This document shows positions 9,558 through 18,629 of a stretch of 64,000 nt of DNA, piece after piece. The notes beneath the pieces were generated by a model, which was given only the letters and a program-made list of their open reading frames with translations, had not been told where the DNA came from and ran no database searches. Position 1 is the stretch's first letter. Each line of letters starts with the position of its first letter. Source of the stretch: Halosimplex pelagicum (GTDB lineage Archaea; Halobacteriota; Halobacteria; Halobacteriales; Haloarculaceae). Both the position numbers and the translations under genes were made by a program. The DNA is taken from positions 1,550,001 to 1,614,000 of the forward strand of contig NZ_CP058909.1 in assembly GCF_013415905.1 (NCBI RefSeq). The letters are read 5' to 3'.

Positions 9558-11984
9558 ATGGACGTCGCGGACATCCCGGCCGTGCCCGAGTGGTTGCCCG
9601 ACCACCTGCGCGCGGACGGCATCGAGTCGCTGTACCCGCCACAGGCCGAGGCCGTCGACGCCGGCGTCACCGAGGGCGAGAACCTGGTCGCCAGCGTCCC
9701 CACGGCCAGCGGGAAGACGCTGGTCGCCACGCTCGCCATGCTCGCCTCCGTCGAGCGCGGCGGGAAGGCGCTGTACATCGTTCCCCTGCGCGCCCTGGCG
9801 AGCGAGAAGCGAGAGGAGTTCGAGCAGTTCGAACAGTACGGCCTCGAAGTGGGAGTCTCGACCGGCAACTACGAGTCCGAGGGCGGCTGGCTCGCGACGA
9901 AGGACATCGTCGTCGCGACCAGCGAGAAGGTCGACTCGCTCGTCAGGAACGACGCGCCGTGGCTCGACGAGTTGACCTGCGTCGTGAGCGACGAGGTCCA
10001 CCTCGTCGACGACGGCGAGCGCGGTCCCACCCTCGAAGTGACGCTGGCGAAGCTCCGCCAGCTCAACCCGGACCTGCAGACCGTCGCGCTGTCGGCGACC
10101 ATCGGCAACGCCGAGGCGCTCGCCGAGTGGCTCGACGCCGCGCTGGTCGACTCGGACTGGCGCCCCATCGAGCTGAAGAAGGGGGTCCACTACGGGCAGG
10201 CGCTCCACCTCGAAGACGGGAGCCAGAGCGAGCTCCCGGTGCGCAACTCCGAGAAACCCACCGCCGCGATCGTCCGCGACACGCTGGAGGACGAGGGGTC
10301 GACGCTGGTGTTCGTCAACTCCCGCCGCAACGCCGAGGCGGCCGCCGGTCGACTCGCGTCGACGGTCGAGCCGCACCTCACGCCCGACGAGCACGAGCAA
10401 CTCGCGGACATCGCCGACGAGATCCGGGACGTGAGCGACACGGACACGAGCGACGACCTGGCCGAGGCCGTCGAGGGCGGCGCCGCCTTCCACCACGCCG
10501 GCCTCGCGTCGGGGCACCGCTCGCTCGTCGAGGACGCCTTCCGCGACCGGCTCGTGAAGGTCGTCTCCGCGACCCCGACGCTGGCGGCGGGGGTCAACAC
10601 GCCCTCGCGGCGCGTGGTCGTCCGCGACTGGCGCCGCTACGACGGCACCGCCGGCGGGATGCAGCCCCTGTCGGTGCTGGAGGTCCACCAGATGATGGGA
10701 CGGGCCGGCCGACCCGGACTGGACCCATACGGCGAGGCGCTGCTGATCGCCAACAGCCACGACGAACTCGACGAGCTGTTCGAACGGTACGTCTGGGCCG
10801 ACCCCGAGCCCGTCGAGTCGAAACTCGCCGCCGAGCCCGCGCTGCGGACGCACATCCTCGCCACCGTCGCCTCCGGGTTCGCCAACTCCCGCGAGGGACT
10901 CCTCGAATTCCTCGAAGGGACGCTGTACGCCTCCCAGACGACCGAGCGCGGTCGGTTGGAGCGCGTGATGGACGACATGATCGAGTACCTGGAGCTGAAC
11001 GAGTTCATGGAGCGCGACGGCGGGGACCTGGCCGCGACCTCGCTGGGCCACACCGTCTCGCGGCTCTACCTCGATCCGATGAGTGCCGCGGAGATCATCG
11101 ACGGTCTGCGCGCCTGGAAACGCGGCGACGGCCGCGCCCGCGCGGACGACGGGGCGAGCGCGGCCGATCGACCGGCCGCCGACGCGGCCGCCGAGGGCGA
11201 GGAGCCGCCGGGGTTCACGACCGCGAGCGATCTCGCCGACGACGGCGACGGCGACGAGGAGGCCGAACGACCGGACCCCACCGCGATGGGGCTGTACCAC
11301 CTCGTCGCGCGCACGCCGGACATGTACGAGCTCTACCTGCGCTCGGGCGACGAGGAAGAGTATCAGATGCTCGCCTTCGAGCGCGAGGCGGAGTTCCTCG
11401 GGTCGATGCCCAGCGAGTTCGACCCCGCCTTCGAGGACTGGCTCTCGGCGCTGAAGACCGCGCGCATGCTCGAAGACTGGGCCAGCGAGGTCGACGAGGA
11501 GGTAGTCACCGACCGCTACGGCGTCGGCCCCGGCGACGTGCGCGGCAAGGTCGAGACCGCCCAGTGGCTGCTCGGCGCGGCCGAATCGCTGGCCGGCGAA
11601 CTCGGCCTTGGGCTCGCGCCGGCGATCCGCGAGGCGCGGGTCCGGGCCGAACACGGCGTCCGCGAGGAGCTGACCGACCTCGCGGGCGTTCGGAGCGTCG
11701 GCCGCAAGCGCGCCCGCCGGCTGTTCGACGCGGGCATCGAGGATCGGGCCGACCTCCGGGAGGCCGATAAGGCCGTGGTGCTCGGCGCGCTCCGCGGGCG
11801 CGAGCGCACCGCCGAGACGGTGCTGGAGAACGCCGGCCACCGCGACCCCTCGATGGACGGCGTCGACCCCGACGACAGCGCCCGCCCCGACGAGAGCGAG
11901 GGGGGCGCGAGCGCCGACGGGAGCGGAGCCGCGGGCACCGAGCTGGACGACGAGGAGGACCAGTCGAGCCTGGGTGACTTCTGA
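9558..11984 (+). CDS. hel308: ATP-dependent DNA helicase Hel308
   Basis: 808 aa, Ski2-like superfamily 2. The Q-motif region ([10 protein letters not shown]), Walker A VPTASGKT (about residues 47-54), motif II DEVH (145-148), [14 protein letters not shown] (III), [14 protein letters not shown] (V) and [15 protein letters not shown] (VI) are all present. A ratchet/HhH C-terminus contains [20 protein letters not shown]. Hel308 unwinds lagging-strand forks and acts in recombination and restart. It has a low-complexity acidic insert around residues 530-575 and an acidic tail, both common in haloarchaea. TATA-like gtttaaat near 9524-9532 lies about 30 bases upstream. Its TGA shares one base with the cgi121 ATG. 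Confidence 0.95.
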   Translation: MDVADIPAVPEWLPDHLRADGIESLYPPQAEAVDAGVTEGENLVASVPTASGKTLVATLAMLASVERGGKALYIVPLRALASEKREEFEQFEQYGLEVGVSTGNYESEGGWLATKDIVVATSEKVDSLVRNDAPWLDELTCVVSDEVHLVDDGERGPTLEVTLAKLRQLNPDLQTVALSATIGNAEALAEWLDAALVDSDWRPIELKKGVHYGQALHLEDGSQSELPVRNSEKPTAAIVRDTLEDEGSTLVFVNSRRNAEAAAGRLASTVEPHLTPDEHEQLADIADEIRDVSDTDTSDDLAEAVEGGAAFHHAGLASGHRSLVEDAFRDRLVKVVSATPTLAAGVNTPSRRVVVRDWRRYDGTAGGMQPLSVLEVHQMMGRAGRPGLDPYGEALLIANSHDELDELFERYVWADPEPVESKLAAEPALRTHILATVASGFANSREGLLEFLEGTLYASQTTERGRLERVMDDMIEYLELNEFMERDGGDLAATSLGHTVSRLYLDPMSAAEIIDGLRAWKRGDGRARADDGASAADRPAADAAAEGEEPPGFTTASDLADDGDGDEEAERPDPTAMGLYHLVARTPDMYELYLRSGDEEEYQMLAFEREAEFLGSMPSEFDPAFEDWLSALKTARMLEDWASEVDEEVVTDRYGVGPGDVRGKVETAQWLLGAAESLAGELGLGLAPAIREARVRAEHGVREELTDLAGVRSVGRKRARRLFDAGIEDRADLREADKAVVLGALRGRERTAETVLENAGHRDPSMDGVDPDDSARPDESEGGASADGSGAAGTELDDEEDQSSLGDF

Positions 11985-12559
11985 TGGAGCTGATCGAGGG
12001 CGTCGCGACCGTCGAGGACCTGGACGCGTTCGTCGCTCGCCTGGGCGAGATCGGCGGCGAACACGGCGTGACGGTCCAGGCGTTCGACGCGCGCTACGTC
12101 GTCGACCGTGCTCATCTCGTCCGGGCGGTCGAGCTGGCCGACCGGGCGCTCGCCCGCGGCGAGAACGTCGCCCGCGATCGCGCGGTCGAGATCCTGCTGT
12201 ACGCCGCCGGCACTCGCCAGATCGACCGCGCGCTCGAACTCGGCGTCAGCGACGGCGAGTGCCCGGCCGTCGTCCTCGTCGACGCCCGGGACGGCACCGA
12301 AGGGGACGGAGAGGACGAAGTGGACAGCGGGGCCGAAGCGGCGGACGGGAGCGCCGCGGAGGCCGAACGACGGGCCGCAGCGGCCGTCCGCGGGATGGAC
12401 GGACCGGGTCGGATCGAATCCGCGGAGACGCTCGGGGCGTTCGACGCCGACCGGGTCCGCGAGTACTTCGAGGTGAGCGACGCCGAGCTGGACGCGGTCG
12501 AGGGGTCGCTGGCCGACGTGGTTCGCGAGCGGGTCGCGCTGCTCGACGTGGCGAAGTGA
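11984..12559 (+). CDS. cgi121: KEOPS complex subunit Cgi121
   Basis: 191 aa. The segments VQAFDARYVVDRAHLVRAVE, ARDRAVEILLYAAGTRQIDR and ALELGV match the Cgi121/TPRKB core. KEOPS installs t6A at position 37 of ANN-decoding tRNAs; Cgi121 binds the tRNA 3' CCA end and contacts Bud32. An acidic insert (about residues 105-127) sits between core strands, and the C-terminal part is longer than in non-halophiles. Translation is coupled to hel308 through a TGATG overlap. Other KEOPS genes are not in this window. Confidence 0.88.
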   Translation: MELIEGVATVEDLDAFVARLGEIGGEHGVTVQAFDARYVVDRAHLVRAVELADRALARGENVARDRAVEILLYAAGTRQIDRALELGVSDGECPAVVLVDARDGTEGDGEDEVDSGAEAADGSAAEAERRAAAAVRGMDGPGRIESAETLGAFDADRVREYFEVSDAELDAVEGSLADVVRERVALLDVAK

Positions 12560-12614
12560 GTTCCCGGCGCGCCCGGCCGTCACCAGTTTAACCCCCCGAG
12601 TCGAACCGTCACAC

Positions 12615-13061
12615 ATGTACGAGGACATCCTCGTTCCGACGGACGGGAGCGCGGGCGCGAGCGCGGCGCTCGAGGAAGCCATCGAGCTGGCCGACCAGTT
12701 CGACGCGACGATCCACTCGCTGTACGTCGTCGACCTGGCGTCGCTCGGCACCGAGGCCGGCGCCGTCGACATGGTCGAGTCCTTCGAGCAGATGGGCGAA
12801 GAGGCGACCGAGGCCGCGGCGACTCGGGCCCGCGACGCCGGCGTCGCGGCCGAGGGGTCGGTCGCGACCGGCAGCCCCCACCGCGAGATCCTCGACTACG
12901 TCGACGACCACGGGGTCGACCTGGTGGTCATGGGCACCCACGGCCGCACCGGGCTGGAGCGGTACCTCCTCGGCAGCGTCACCGAGAAGATCGTCCGCAC
13001 CGCCGACGTGCCGGTGCTGACCGTTCGAGCGGACGAAGACGGGACCGAGGACGACGAGTAG
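12615..13061 (+). CDS. Universal stress protein family (UspA)
   Basis: 148 aa, one Usp domain. It starts MYEDILVPTDGSAGASAALE and ends with the nucleotide-binding motif GTHGRTGLERYLLGSVTEKI followed by VPVLTVRA, the G-2x-G-9x-G(S/T) pattern of ATP-binding Usp proteins. A TATA-like agtttaacc about 25 bases upstream suggests a leaderless transcript. It is first of three Usp-type genes in 2.1 kb. The physiological signal is not deducible. Confidence 0.9.
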   Translation: MYEDILVPTDGSAGASAALEEAIELADQFDATIHSLYVVDLASLGTEAGAVDMVESFEQMGEEATEAAATRARDAGVAAEGSVATGSPHREILDYVDDHGVDLVVMGTHGRTGLERYLLGSVTEKIVRTADVPVLTVRADEDGTEDDE

Positions 13062-13136
13062 CGACCGGGGAGTGTGAGCGGCGAGCGGGCGCGTCCGGGA
13101 GAAAGGCTCAGGGCCGTTCGTGCCCTACGGTAGCAC

Positions 13137-13586
13137 ATGCGATTCGCAGTGGCGATCGACGGTTCGAGCGAGAGCGACCGGGCGCTCGACCACGCCGTCG
13201 AGATGGCGACCGCCGCGGGCGCCGCGCTGACCGCCGTCCACTCCGTCGACCCCGACGTGTACGACACCGGCGGGACCGAGCCGCCGACCGACCGCGCCGA
13301 GTACGACGACCGGCCCGTCGTCGAGAGCGTCGACGACGCCGAGCGGCGGGGCGAGCGCCTGCTGGACGACGCGGTCGAGCGCGCGGCCGACGCGGGACTG
13401 GATATCGACGCCGAGCTGCTGTACGGCGACCCCGTGCGGACGATCCCCGACTTCGCGACGACCGAGGGGTACGACGGCGTCTTCGTCGGCCACCGCGGCC
13501 TCTCGGAGGCTCAGGAGCGTGTCCTCGGTAGCGTCGCGAAGGGGATCGTCGAGCGGTCGTCGCTGCCGGTGACCGTTGTCCGCTGA
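13137..13586 (+). CDS. Universal stress protein family (UspA)
   Basis: 149 aa. It starts MRFAVAIDGSSESDRALDHA and closes with GHRGLSEAQERVLGSVAKGI and VERSSLPVTVVR. The loop is GHRGLSEAQERVLGS rather than GxHGxxG, so nucleotide binding may be altered, although the final Gly-Ser is kept. An acidic loop (about residues 46-66) separates strand 2 from helix 2. It lies 75 bases after the previous Usp gene and converges on the CoaD-like gene with a 2-base gap. Confidence 0.88.
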   Translation: MRFAVAIDGSSESDRALDHAVEMATAAGAALTAVHSVDPDVYDTGGTEPPTDRAEYDDRPVVESVDDAERRGERLLDDAVERAADAGLDIDAELLYGDPVRTIPDFATTEGYDGVFVGHRGLSEAQERVLGSVAKGIVERSSLPVTVVR

Positions 13587-13588
13587 GC

Positions 13589-14113
13589 TCAGGCGTCCGC
13601 CGCGTCGTCCCCGGAGTCGTCGCCGGACGCCCCGTCGGGAGGCGATTCCTCGCCCGCCGACAGCTCGCCGTGTTCGTCGATCTCGCCGCCGACCAGTCGC
13701 GTCGAGGAGATGCGTTCGCCGTCGGCCGCGCGGACGAACGGGACGACGAACCCCTCCATCGGGGCGAGGTTCCGCCGGACCCGCTCGGCGTTGATGTCGG
13801 CGATCTCGTGGGCCGTCTCCGGGGAGACGACCAGCGCGTCGAGGGTCGGTTCCGTCGATGCGATGCCGTGTTCGTCGTGTAACTCCCGGATCTCCACGTC
13901 GCGGCCCCACTCGTCTACCCGGTCGAGTTCGACGCGGAGCCGTTCGCGGCGGTCGGCGAAGTCGGGGACCGGGCGCTCGCGCTTGCCCCGGGCGAACTCG
14001 TCGCTCGTCAGCGCGACGAGGACGCCTTCGTCGCCGCGTTCGAGCGCTTTCCGGAAGAGCGCGCGGTGTCCGTCGTGGATCGGTCCGAACGTGCCGGCGA
14101 CTGCGACGCGCAT
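13589..14113 (-). CDS. coaD: Phosphopantetheine adenylyltransferase, archaeal CoaD/PPAT type
   Basis: 174 aa. The nucleotidylyltransferase motif is GTFGPIHDGHRALF (about residues 7-20, TxGxxHxGH), and the second signature is ERISSTRLVGGEIDEHG (ISSTR). The core is that of archaeal PPAT, which transfers AMP from ATP to 4'-phosphopantetheine in coenzyme A synthesis. The acidic tail after about residue 150 looks like a disordered haloarchaeal extension. The gene is divergent from nothing nearby and converges on the Usp gene at 13137-13586. Confidence 0.87.
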   Translation of the reverse strand: MRVAVAGTFGPIHDGHRALFRKALERGDEGVLVALTSDEFARGKRERPVPDFADRRERLRVELDRVDEWGRDVEIRELHDEHGIASTEPTLDALVVSPETAHEIADINAERVRRNLAPMEGFVVPFVRAADGERISSTRLVGGEIDEHGELSAGEESPPDGASGDDSGDDAADA

Positions 14114-14215
14114 ACCCGCACCTGGGGCGGACGGGAGAAGTGTCTCACGGGTGGATACGCAACCCGACTGCCGCGACCCGAGGTCGGGCGGCGCCGCGGG
14201 CCGCCGGGCGGACGG

Positions 14216-14668
14216 CTACCCCCCGACGAGCGCACCGGGCGCGACGACGGTGTCGGCGACCCGTTCGAGTTCGCGCCGGACCCGGCCCGGGCGGCGTCGA
14301 CCGGCGAGCACGACCGCGTCGGCGTCGATCTCGGCGGCGTAGGCGGGCAGCTCCTCGTTGGGACGGCCGTGACAGCACCGGGTCCGGACGACGATATCGC
14401 GCTCGCGGCCCCGCCGGTCGACGGCGGCGAGCAGCTCGTGGCCCGCGTCCTCGGCGTCGTCGACGAAGATCTCGGCGCTCGACAGCGCCGGCTCGCCGTA
14501 GCGCCCCGTGTCGACGACGTACAGCGCGTGAACCGTGGCGCCCGTCCGCTCGGCCGACGCCAGCGCGTGGTTGATCGCCCGGTCGGTCGCCTCGGCCCGG
14601 TCGGTCGTCTCCGCCCCGTCCCCCTCGGTCGCGCTCCCGTCGAGCGAGAGCAGGATGCGCTCGGTCAT
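14216..14668 (-). CDS. Universal stress protein family (UspA), divergent
   Basis: 150 aa. It starts MTERILLSLDGSATEGDGAE, with a Usp fold: HALYVVDTGRYGEPALSSAE in strand and helix 2, and ADAVVLAGRRRPGRVRREL in place of the usual GxHGxxG ATP loop. The glycine-rich nucleotide motif is therefore degraded, and this copy probably does not bind ATP in the classic way. An acidic insert (EGDGAETTDRAEATDRAI) lies near residues 15-32. It is on the opposite strand to the two other Usp genes and the same strand as coaD. Confidence 0.8.
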   Translation of the reverse strand: MTERILLSLDGSATEGDGAETTDRAEATDRAINHALASAERTGATVHALYVVDTGRYGEPALSSAEIFVDDAEDAGHELLAAVDRRGRERDIVVRTRCCHGRPNEELPAYAAEIDADAVVLAGRRRPGRVRRELERVADTVVAPGALVGG

Positions 14669-14787
14669 CGATCGGAGGGAGTCGGATCGGCGGTAAATAA
14701 CTGCGAGACGGTTCGTACGCCGATGGATCGGTAGTCGTCACCATACGACAGGGGTAGGCTTTACTTGTCCGCTCGGCTAGCCGCGGT

Positions 14788-16140
14788 ATGGCGACGCTCG
14801 ACGACCCCGTCTCTATCGGCGGGGTCGACCTGCCGAACCGCCTCTACCGCGCGCCGCTGCTGGAGTGCGCCGGTAACGGCCCCGGCGCCGTCGACACCCT
14901 CGTCGACGAGCTCGAACCCACGGCCGCGTCGGGCGTGGGCCTGATATTCCAGGGCGCCAGCGTCGTCACCGCCGAGAGCGGCTGTGCCGCGCCGAACATG
15001 ACCCGCTTTCACGACCCCGCGTTCGTCGACCGCTGTGCCCGACTCACCGAGGCCGTCCACGACCGCGGCGGCCGGATCTTCGTCCAGCTGGGCCACGGCG
15101 GCCTGCGCAGCCTCGCCGTCTGGCACGCCGAACACCGCGCCCGGAACCCCGACCACGAGGAACTGGCCGTCTCGCGGCCGCCACCGCAGTTGCGCGCGCT
15201 CGACCGGCTTGGACTCGTGGACTTCCATCCCCGGGTCATGTCGACCGCGGAGGTGTACGACCTGGCCGAGCGGTTCGGGGAGGCAGCGGGCTACGCCGCC
15301 GACGCGGGCTACGACGGGATCCACATCTCCGGGGCGAACATGGGGGTCGTCCAGCAGTTCCTGTCGCCGTTCTACAACCGCCGCGACGACGAGTTCGGGA
15401 CGCGCTCGGGAGAACCGCCGGGCAGCGGCGGCGTGGCCTTCCTCGAAGCGGTCCACGACGCCGTCCGCGAGCACGCCGGCGATATCCCGCTGGTGACGAA
15501 GGTGCCCGCCGAGACCGCCGCGCCCCGGTTCGTCCGCCGCCGGCTCTCGCGGACGGACGCGATCGGTATTTGCGAACGGGTAGCCGAGACAGGCTACGAC
15601 GCCGTCGTTCCCGTGGAGGTCTCGACGTTCTGGGACATGAGCGTCGTGCGCGGTGCTTACCCCGAGCGGGCCTGGGAGCACGCCGACCTCCAGTCGGGTT
15701 ACGCCGCGGCGCTGGGGAGCCCGCTGAAGGCGAGGGTGGTCGCCGCGCTGAATCGCCTGCAGAGCCGACGCTTCCCCCAGGAGCCCGGCTGGAACGCCGC
15801 CCTTTGTCGGCGCGTGCGCCGCCGGGTGGACGTGCCCGTCCTCTGCGAGGGCGGGATCCGCGAGCGCGAGACGTGCGAGGGCTTGCTCGGCGGCGGGGCC
15901 GACGGCGAACCCGCCTGCGATCTGGTGGGGATGGGCCGGCCGTTCTACGCCGAGCCGCGGCTGGGGGCGCGGCTGCTCGGCGAGTCGGTGTCGGGCGACG
16001 GCGCGCGTGCGCTCTGCGAGAGCTGCAACAACTGCACCGTCCCGCAGGTGACCGGCGCGCCCGGTCTCTGTCGGACTCCGTCGGTGGTGCGCGAGCGCGC
16101 TCGACTCGAAACGGAGGGCGTCTACGAGCGCGGGGAGTGA
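14788..16140 (+). CDS. Old Yellow Enzyme-family NADH:flavin oxidoreductase with Fe-S cysteines
   Basis: 450 aa, FMN-dependent TIM-barrel reductase. Family segments include VDLPNRLYRAPLLECAGN, GGRIFVQLGHGG, AAGYAADAGYDGIHISGAN and a late VPVLCEGGIRER phosphate-binding part. The C-terminal CESCNNCTVPQVTGAPGLC resembles the 4Fe-4S site of 2,4-dienoyl-CoA reductase-type members. The large FAD/NAD domain of those enzymes is absent, so an external electron donor is likely. TATA-like gctttact about 28 bases upstream suggests a leaderless mRNA. The substrate (an enoate or enoyl-CoA) is not known. Its position next to the PHA genes may be incidental. Confidence 0.82.
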   Translation: MATLDDPVSIGGVDLPNRLYRAPLLECAGNGPGAVDTLVDELEPTAASGVGLIFQGASVVTAESGCAAPNMTRFHDPAFVDRCARLTEAVHDRGGRIFVQLGHGGLRSLAVWHAEHRARNPDHEELAVSRPPPQLRALDRLGLVDFHPRVMSTAEVYDLAERFGEAAGYAADAGYDGIHISGANMGVVQQFLSPFYNRRDDEFGTRSGEPPGSGGVAFLEAVHDAVREHAGDIPLVTKVPAETAAPRFVRRRLSRTDAIGICERVAETGYDAVVPVEVSTFWDMSVVRGAYPERAWEHADLQSGYAAALGSPLKARVVAALNRLQSRRFPQEPGWNAALCRRVRRRVDVPVLCEGGIRERETCEGLLGGGADGEPACDLVGMGRPFYAEPRLGARLLGESVSGDGARALCESCNNCTVPQVTGAPGLCRTPSVVRERARLETEGVYERGE

Positions 16141-16200
16141 GCGTCGGCTGGCGGTGTCGGGCGGCGGGAGAACGGGAAAGCGGGAGAACGCGGCTACGAC

Positions 16201-16815
16201 TTATTCGTCGTCGGGGAGTTCGTCGACGAGGACGACGGCCTCGCCGTCGATGATGGTCTCGCCGTCGTCGACGACGCGGGTGGTCAGGCGGTACTGGTCG
16301 TCGCCCAGGTCCTCGACGATCTCGCAGACCGCGGTGAGCCGATCCCCGAGGCGGACGGGGTTGTGGAACTCGAGATCCTGGGAGAGGTAGATCGTGAGGC
16401 CGGGCAGGCGCGCGAGCCCGGCGGAGATGAGGCCGCCGACGAGCGTCCCGTGGGCGATGCGGCCCCGGAAGCGAGTCTTGCTCGCGAACTCGTCGTCGAG
16501 GTGCAGCGGGTTGGTGTCACCGCTCGCGGCCGCAAAGGACTGCACGTCGCGGTCGGAGATGGTCTTGGTGAACTCGACGCGGTCGCCGACGCCCAGCTGC
16601 CCGCGGTCGTGTTCTGTCAGCTCGACGTGCCACTCGGGGAGGTCCTCGTCGGCCTCGATGCGGTCGACGGCCGCCGGCCCCTCGTCGTCGTCCGACGGCG
16701 TGACGCCGAAGGCCGCGAACGCCGCCCGGTTGGCCGCGACCACGCTGTTGAACATGTGCGACGACGTCTCCGCCCACGTGTCCAGCAGCGCGTTTCGGTG
16801 CGGTTGAGAACTCAT
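16201..16815 (-). CDS. phaJ: MaoC-family (R)-enoyl-CoA hydratase, probable PhaJ
   Basis: 204 aa. A short N-terminal helical region (SQPHRNALLDTWAETSSHMF) precedes a hot-dog MaoC domain with SFAAASGDTNPLHLDDEFAS and GRIAHGTLVGGLISAGLARL, which carry the Asp/His dyad of R-specific hydratases. Such enzymes hydrate crotonyl-CoA to (R)-3-hydroxybutyryl-CoA, feeding PHA synthase. It diverges from the phaRPEC cluster and probably shares its control region. The TATA on the minus strand (gttttaatag, 16839-16848) is about 28 bases before the ATG. The N-terminal extension resembles the granule-associated segments of haloarchaeal PhaP/PhaE. Confidence 0.85.
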   Translation of the reverse strand: MSSQPHRNALLDTWAETSSHMFNSVVAANRAAFAAFGVTPSDDDEGPAAVDRIEADEDLPEWHVELTEHDRGQLGVGDRVEFTKTISDRDVQSFAAASGDTNPLHLDDEFASKTRFRGRIAHGTLVGGLISAGLARLPGLTIYLSQDLEFHNPVRLGDRLTAVCEIVEDLGDDQYRLTTRVVDDGETIIDGEAVVLVDELPDDE

Positions 16816-17123
16816 CGATACCCGCGTTTGGGTTTGATGCTATTAAAACGTAGTGGTACGGTACGGGCGATATCGCGACAGAAACGGCTTCTCGGCCCGC
16901 TACGCGGGATACGCGGCGCTTACTCGCGGCGGATTTCGCGGTGACCGAAACCGGGGCCTGCCGGCCCGACTACCCCGGTGCCACCCGGCCGGTAGCTCCG
17001 GGCTACCGCTCCCACACGCCGCCGTCGTCCACCCCACCCGGTCCGGTCGCGGCTCGGCCGACGCCCGCTCCGGCCGCTCCGACGCCTCCGGACCCGTCCG
17101 GTTCGAGGGATTGATCCATCGTG

Positions 17124-17150
17124 TGGTATCGAATGGTATCAAATGGTATT
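17124..17150 (+). promoter_or_regulatory. Three phased direct repeats (tggtatc) upstream of phaR
   Basis: tggtatc at 17124-17130, tggtatc at 17134-17140 and tggtatt at 17144-17150, spaced exactly 10 bases. They end about 11 bases before a TATA-like cttatgtaa (17161-17169). One repeat per helical turn places all copies on one DNA face, as in a protein-binding site. Because the next gene encodes an AbrB-like PhaR regulator, an autoregulatory operator is a plausible reading, not a demonstrated one. The rest of the divergent gap (16816-17123) holds the phaJ promoter and no gene. Confidence 0.5.
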
Positions 17151-17195
17151 GAGCGCAATCCTTATGTAACTGAGGGGTGTACGTATCGTTGACCG

Positions 17196-17489
17196 ATGAC
17201 CGACGAGAGCGACGGTCCGACGTGGCCGCCGATGTTCAGCGGGATGCAGGAGATGAGCGAGCAGGCGATGGAGACCCAGCAGGAGATGCTGAGTCAGATG
17301 ATGCAGGCCGGCGCGGGCGGGCTGGACATGAACCAGCTCGGCGCGATGAGTCAGACGGCGACGTTCAAGACGCGCGTCCAGTCGGGCGGACGGATCTCTA
17401 TTCCCGACGCCGAGCGCGAGGCGCTGGACATCGAAGAGGGCGACATCGTTCAGACCGTCGTCATCCCGGTCAAGCGGAACAGAGAGTGA
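17196..17489 (+). CDS. phaR: AbrB/SpoVT-like regulator, PhaR of the PHA cluster
   Basis: 97 aa. A Met/Gln-rich N-terminal half (MFSGMQEMSEQAMETQQEML) is followed by a C-terminal swapped-hairpin AbrB domain (RVQSGGRISIPDAEREALDI). In Haloferax mediterranei the equivalent PhaR represses its operon and influences granule formation. The N-terminal amphipathic region could bind granules, the C-terminal domain DNA. First gene of phaR-phaP-phaE-phaC; phaP follows after 5 bases. Three 10-bp-phased repeats upstream are candidate binding sites. Confidence 0.85.
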   Translation: MTDESDGPTWPPMFSGMQEMSEQAMETQQEMLSQMMQAGAGGLDMNQLGAMSQTATFKTRVQSGGRISIPDAEREALDIEEGDIVQTVVIPVKRNRE

Positions 17490-17494
17490 TACAC

Positions 17495-18043
17495 ATGGCA
17501 TACACGACCCCCATCACCACGGCGTTCGAGATGCAGCGCGCGACGATCGAGCAGAGCCAGAAGGCCTTCGAGCAGACGCTACAGTTCCAGCAGACGATGA
17601 ACGAGGCCGTCGTCGACAGTTTCGACAGTCAGGAGTCGGCCCAGCGTCGCGGCGTCGAGCTGACCCAGACGCTGGTCCACAGCTACCTCGACGTGATCGA
17701 GTCCTCGCTGCCCGGCGCCGCCGGCACCGTCGACGAGATGCGCGCGGCCGTCGACGAGCAGTACGACTTCCTGCTGGAGAACCACGCCGAGGTCTTCGAG
17801 ACCGTCGCCGGCGAGTACGAGGAGGGCATCGACGCCTACGACGAGCTGACGGGCGACTACGTCGAGGCCGTCGACGAGCAGGTCGAGATGCTGGTCGAGG
17901 CCCACGAGGAGCTCGAAGCGCAGTCGGTCGACGTGGCCGAGGAGTGGGGCGACCAGCTGGAGACGCTCCAGGACCAGGTCGAGGACCTGCAGGACCAGGT
18001 CAGCGACGTGCAGGAGCGGGCCGCCGCCGCCGTCGACGCGTAG
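17495..18043 (+). CDS. phaP: Phasin PhaP, PHA granule-associated protein
   Basis: 182 aa from ATG 17495, the start that gives MAYTTPITTAFEMQRATIEQ. Almost entirely helical and acidic, with heptad-like Glu/Gln/Val patterns ending ETLQDQVEDLQDQVSDVQER (about residues 154-173), consistent with the coiled-coil phasins that coat haloarchaeal PHA granules. It has no enzymatic motif. Identity rests on sequence character plus its place between phaR and phaE-phaC. A short T-rich stretch (ttttttctttcag) follows its stop. Confidence 0.87.
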   Translation: MAYTTPITTAFEMQRATIEQSQKAFEQTLQFQQTMNEAVVDSFDSQESAQRRGVELTQTLVHSYLDVIESSLPGAAGTVDEMRAAVDEQYDFLLENHAEVFETVAGEYEEGIDAYDELTGDYVEAVDEQVEMLVEAHEELEAQSVDVAEEWGDQLETLQDQVEDLQDQVSDVQERAAAAVDA

Positions 18044-18082
18044 GAACACGGTTTTTTCTTTCAGTACACAGGACATACACCC

Positions 18083-18628
18083 ATGAGCAACACAAACGAG
18101 ATGCAGGAGCAGTGGACCGAGATGGTCGAGGAGATGAACGACGCGGTCGCCGACTCCCTCGAACAGAACATGAAGGCCCAGGCCGCCTTCGTCGAGTCGT
18201 GGGCCGAGGCCGTCGAGGACTCCGTGCCCGAGGAGGACGCGATGGCCGAGGGGATCCAGGGGTACAACCGCGCCTACGAGGTGTGGATGGACGCCGCCGA
18301 GCAGATGTTCGAGCGGACCACCGACGCCGCCCAGGGCGAGGACGTGGCCCCCTCCGAGTACCGGGACATCTGGCTGCAGTCGGCCAACGAGGCGTTCAAG
18401 GAGGTCATGTCGACCAGCGCCTTCGCCGCCGCCAACGGCCAGCTCGTCGAGCGCATGATGGAGATGCGCCGCGAGGCCGACGACGTGAGCCAGGAGACCA
18501 TCTCACAGCTCGGCTTCCCGACCCGCGACGACATGGACGAGGTCGGCGAGCGACTCGTCGAACTGGAGCGGCGCCAGCACGAGGTCGAGGAGAAGCTCGA
18601 CCGCATCCTCGACCACCTGGAGGAGTAA
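18083..18628 (+). CDS. phaE: PHA synthase subunit PhaE
   Basis: 181 aa, starting [20 protein letters not shown]. The sequence is helical and acidic with a C-terminal coiled coil ([20 protein letters not shown]). Haloarchaeal PhaE is a small non-catalytic subunit needed for class III PhaC activity. The middle segment [20 protein letters not shown] and the [20 protein letters not shown] region match the PhaE pattern. Only one base separates its stop from the phaC start, so the two subunits are made together. Confidence 0.9.
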   Translation: MSNTNEMQEQWTEMVEEMNDAVADSLEQNMKAQAAFVESWAEAVEDSVPEEDAMAEGIQGYNRAYEVWMDAAEQMFERTTDAAQGEDVAPSEYRDIWLQSANEAFKEVMSTSAFAAANGQLVERMMEMRREADDVSQETISQLGFPTRDDMDEVGERLVELERRQHEVEEKLDRILDHLEE

Positions 18629-18629
18629 C

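Noticed and set aside
9447-11840. 797-codon open frame opposite hel308
   Set aside because: Antisense to all helicase motifs of hel308; composition typical of a high-GC shadow frame with no start context.
17001-17030. Small GGTAGC/GCTACC hairpin as an RNA element in the phaJ-phaR gap
   Set aside because: Short stem in GC-rich DNA with no promoter spacing or second copy; likely chance.
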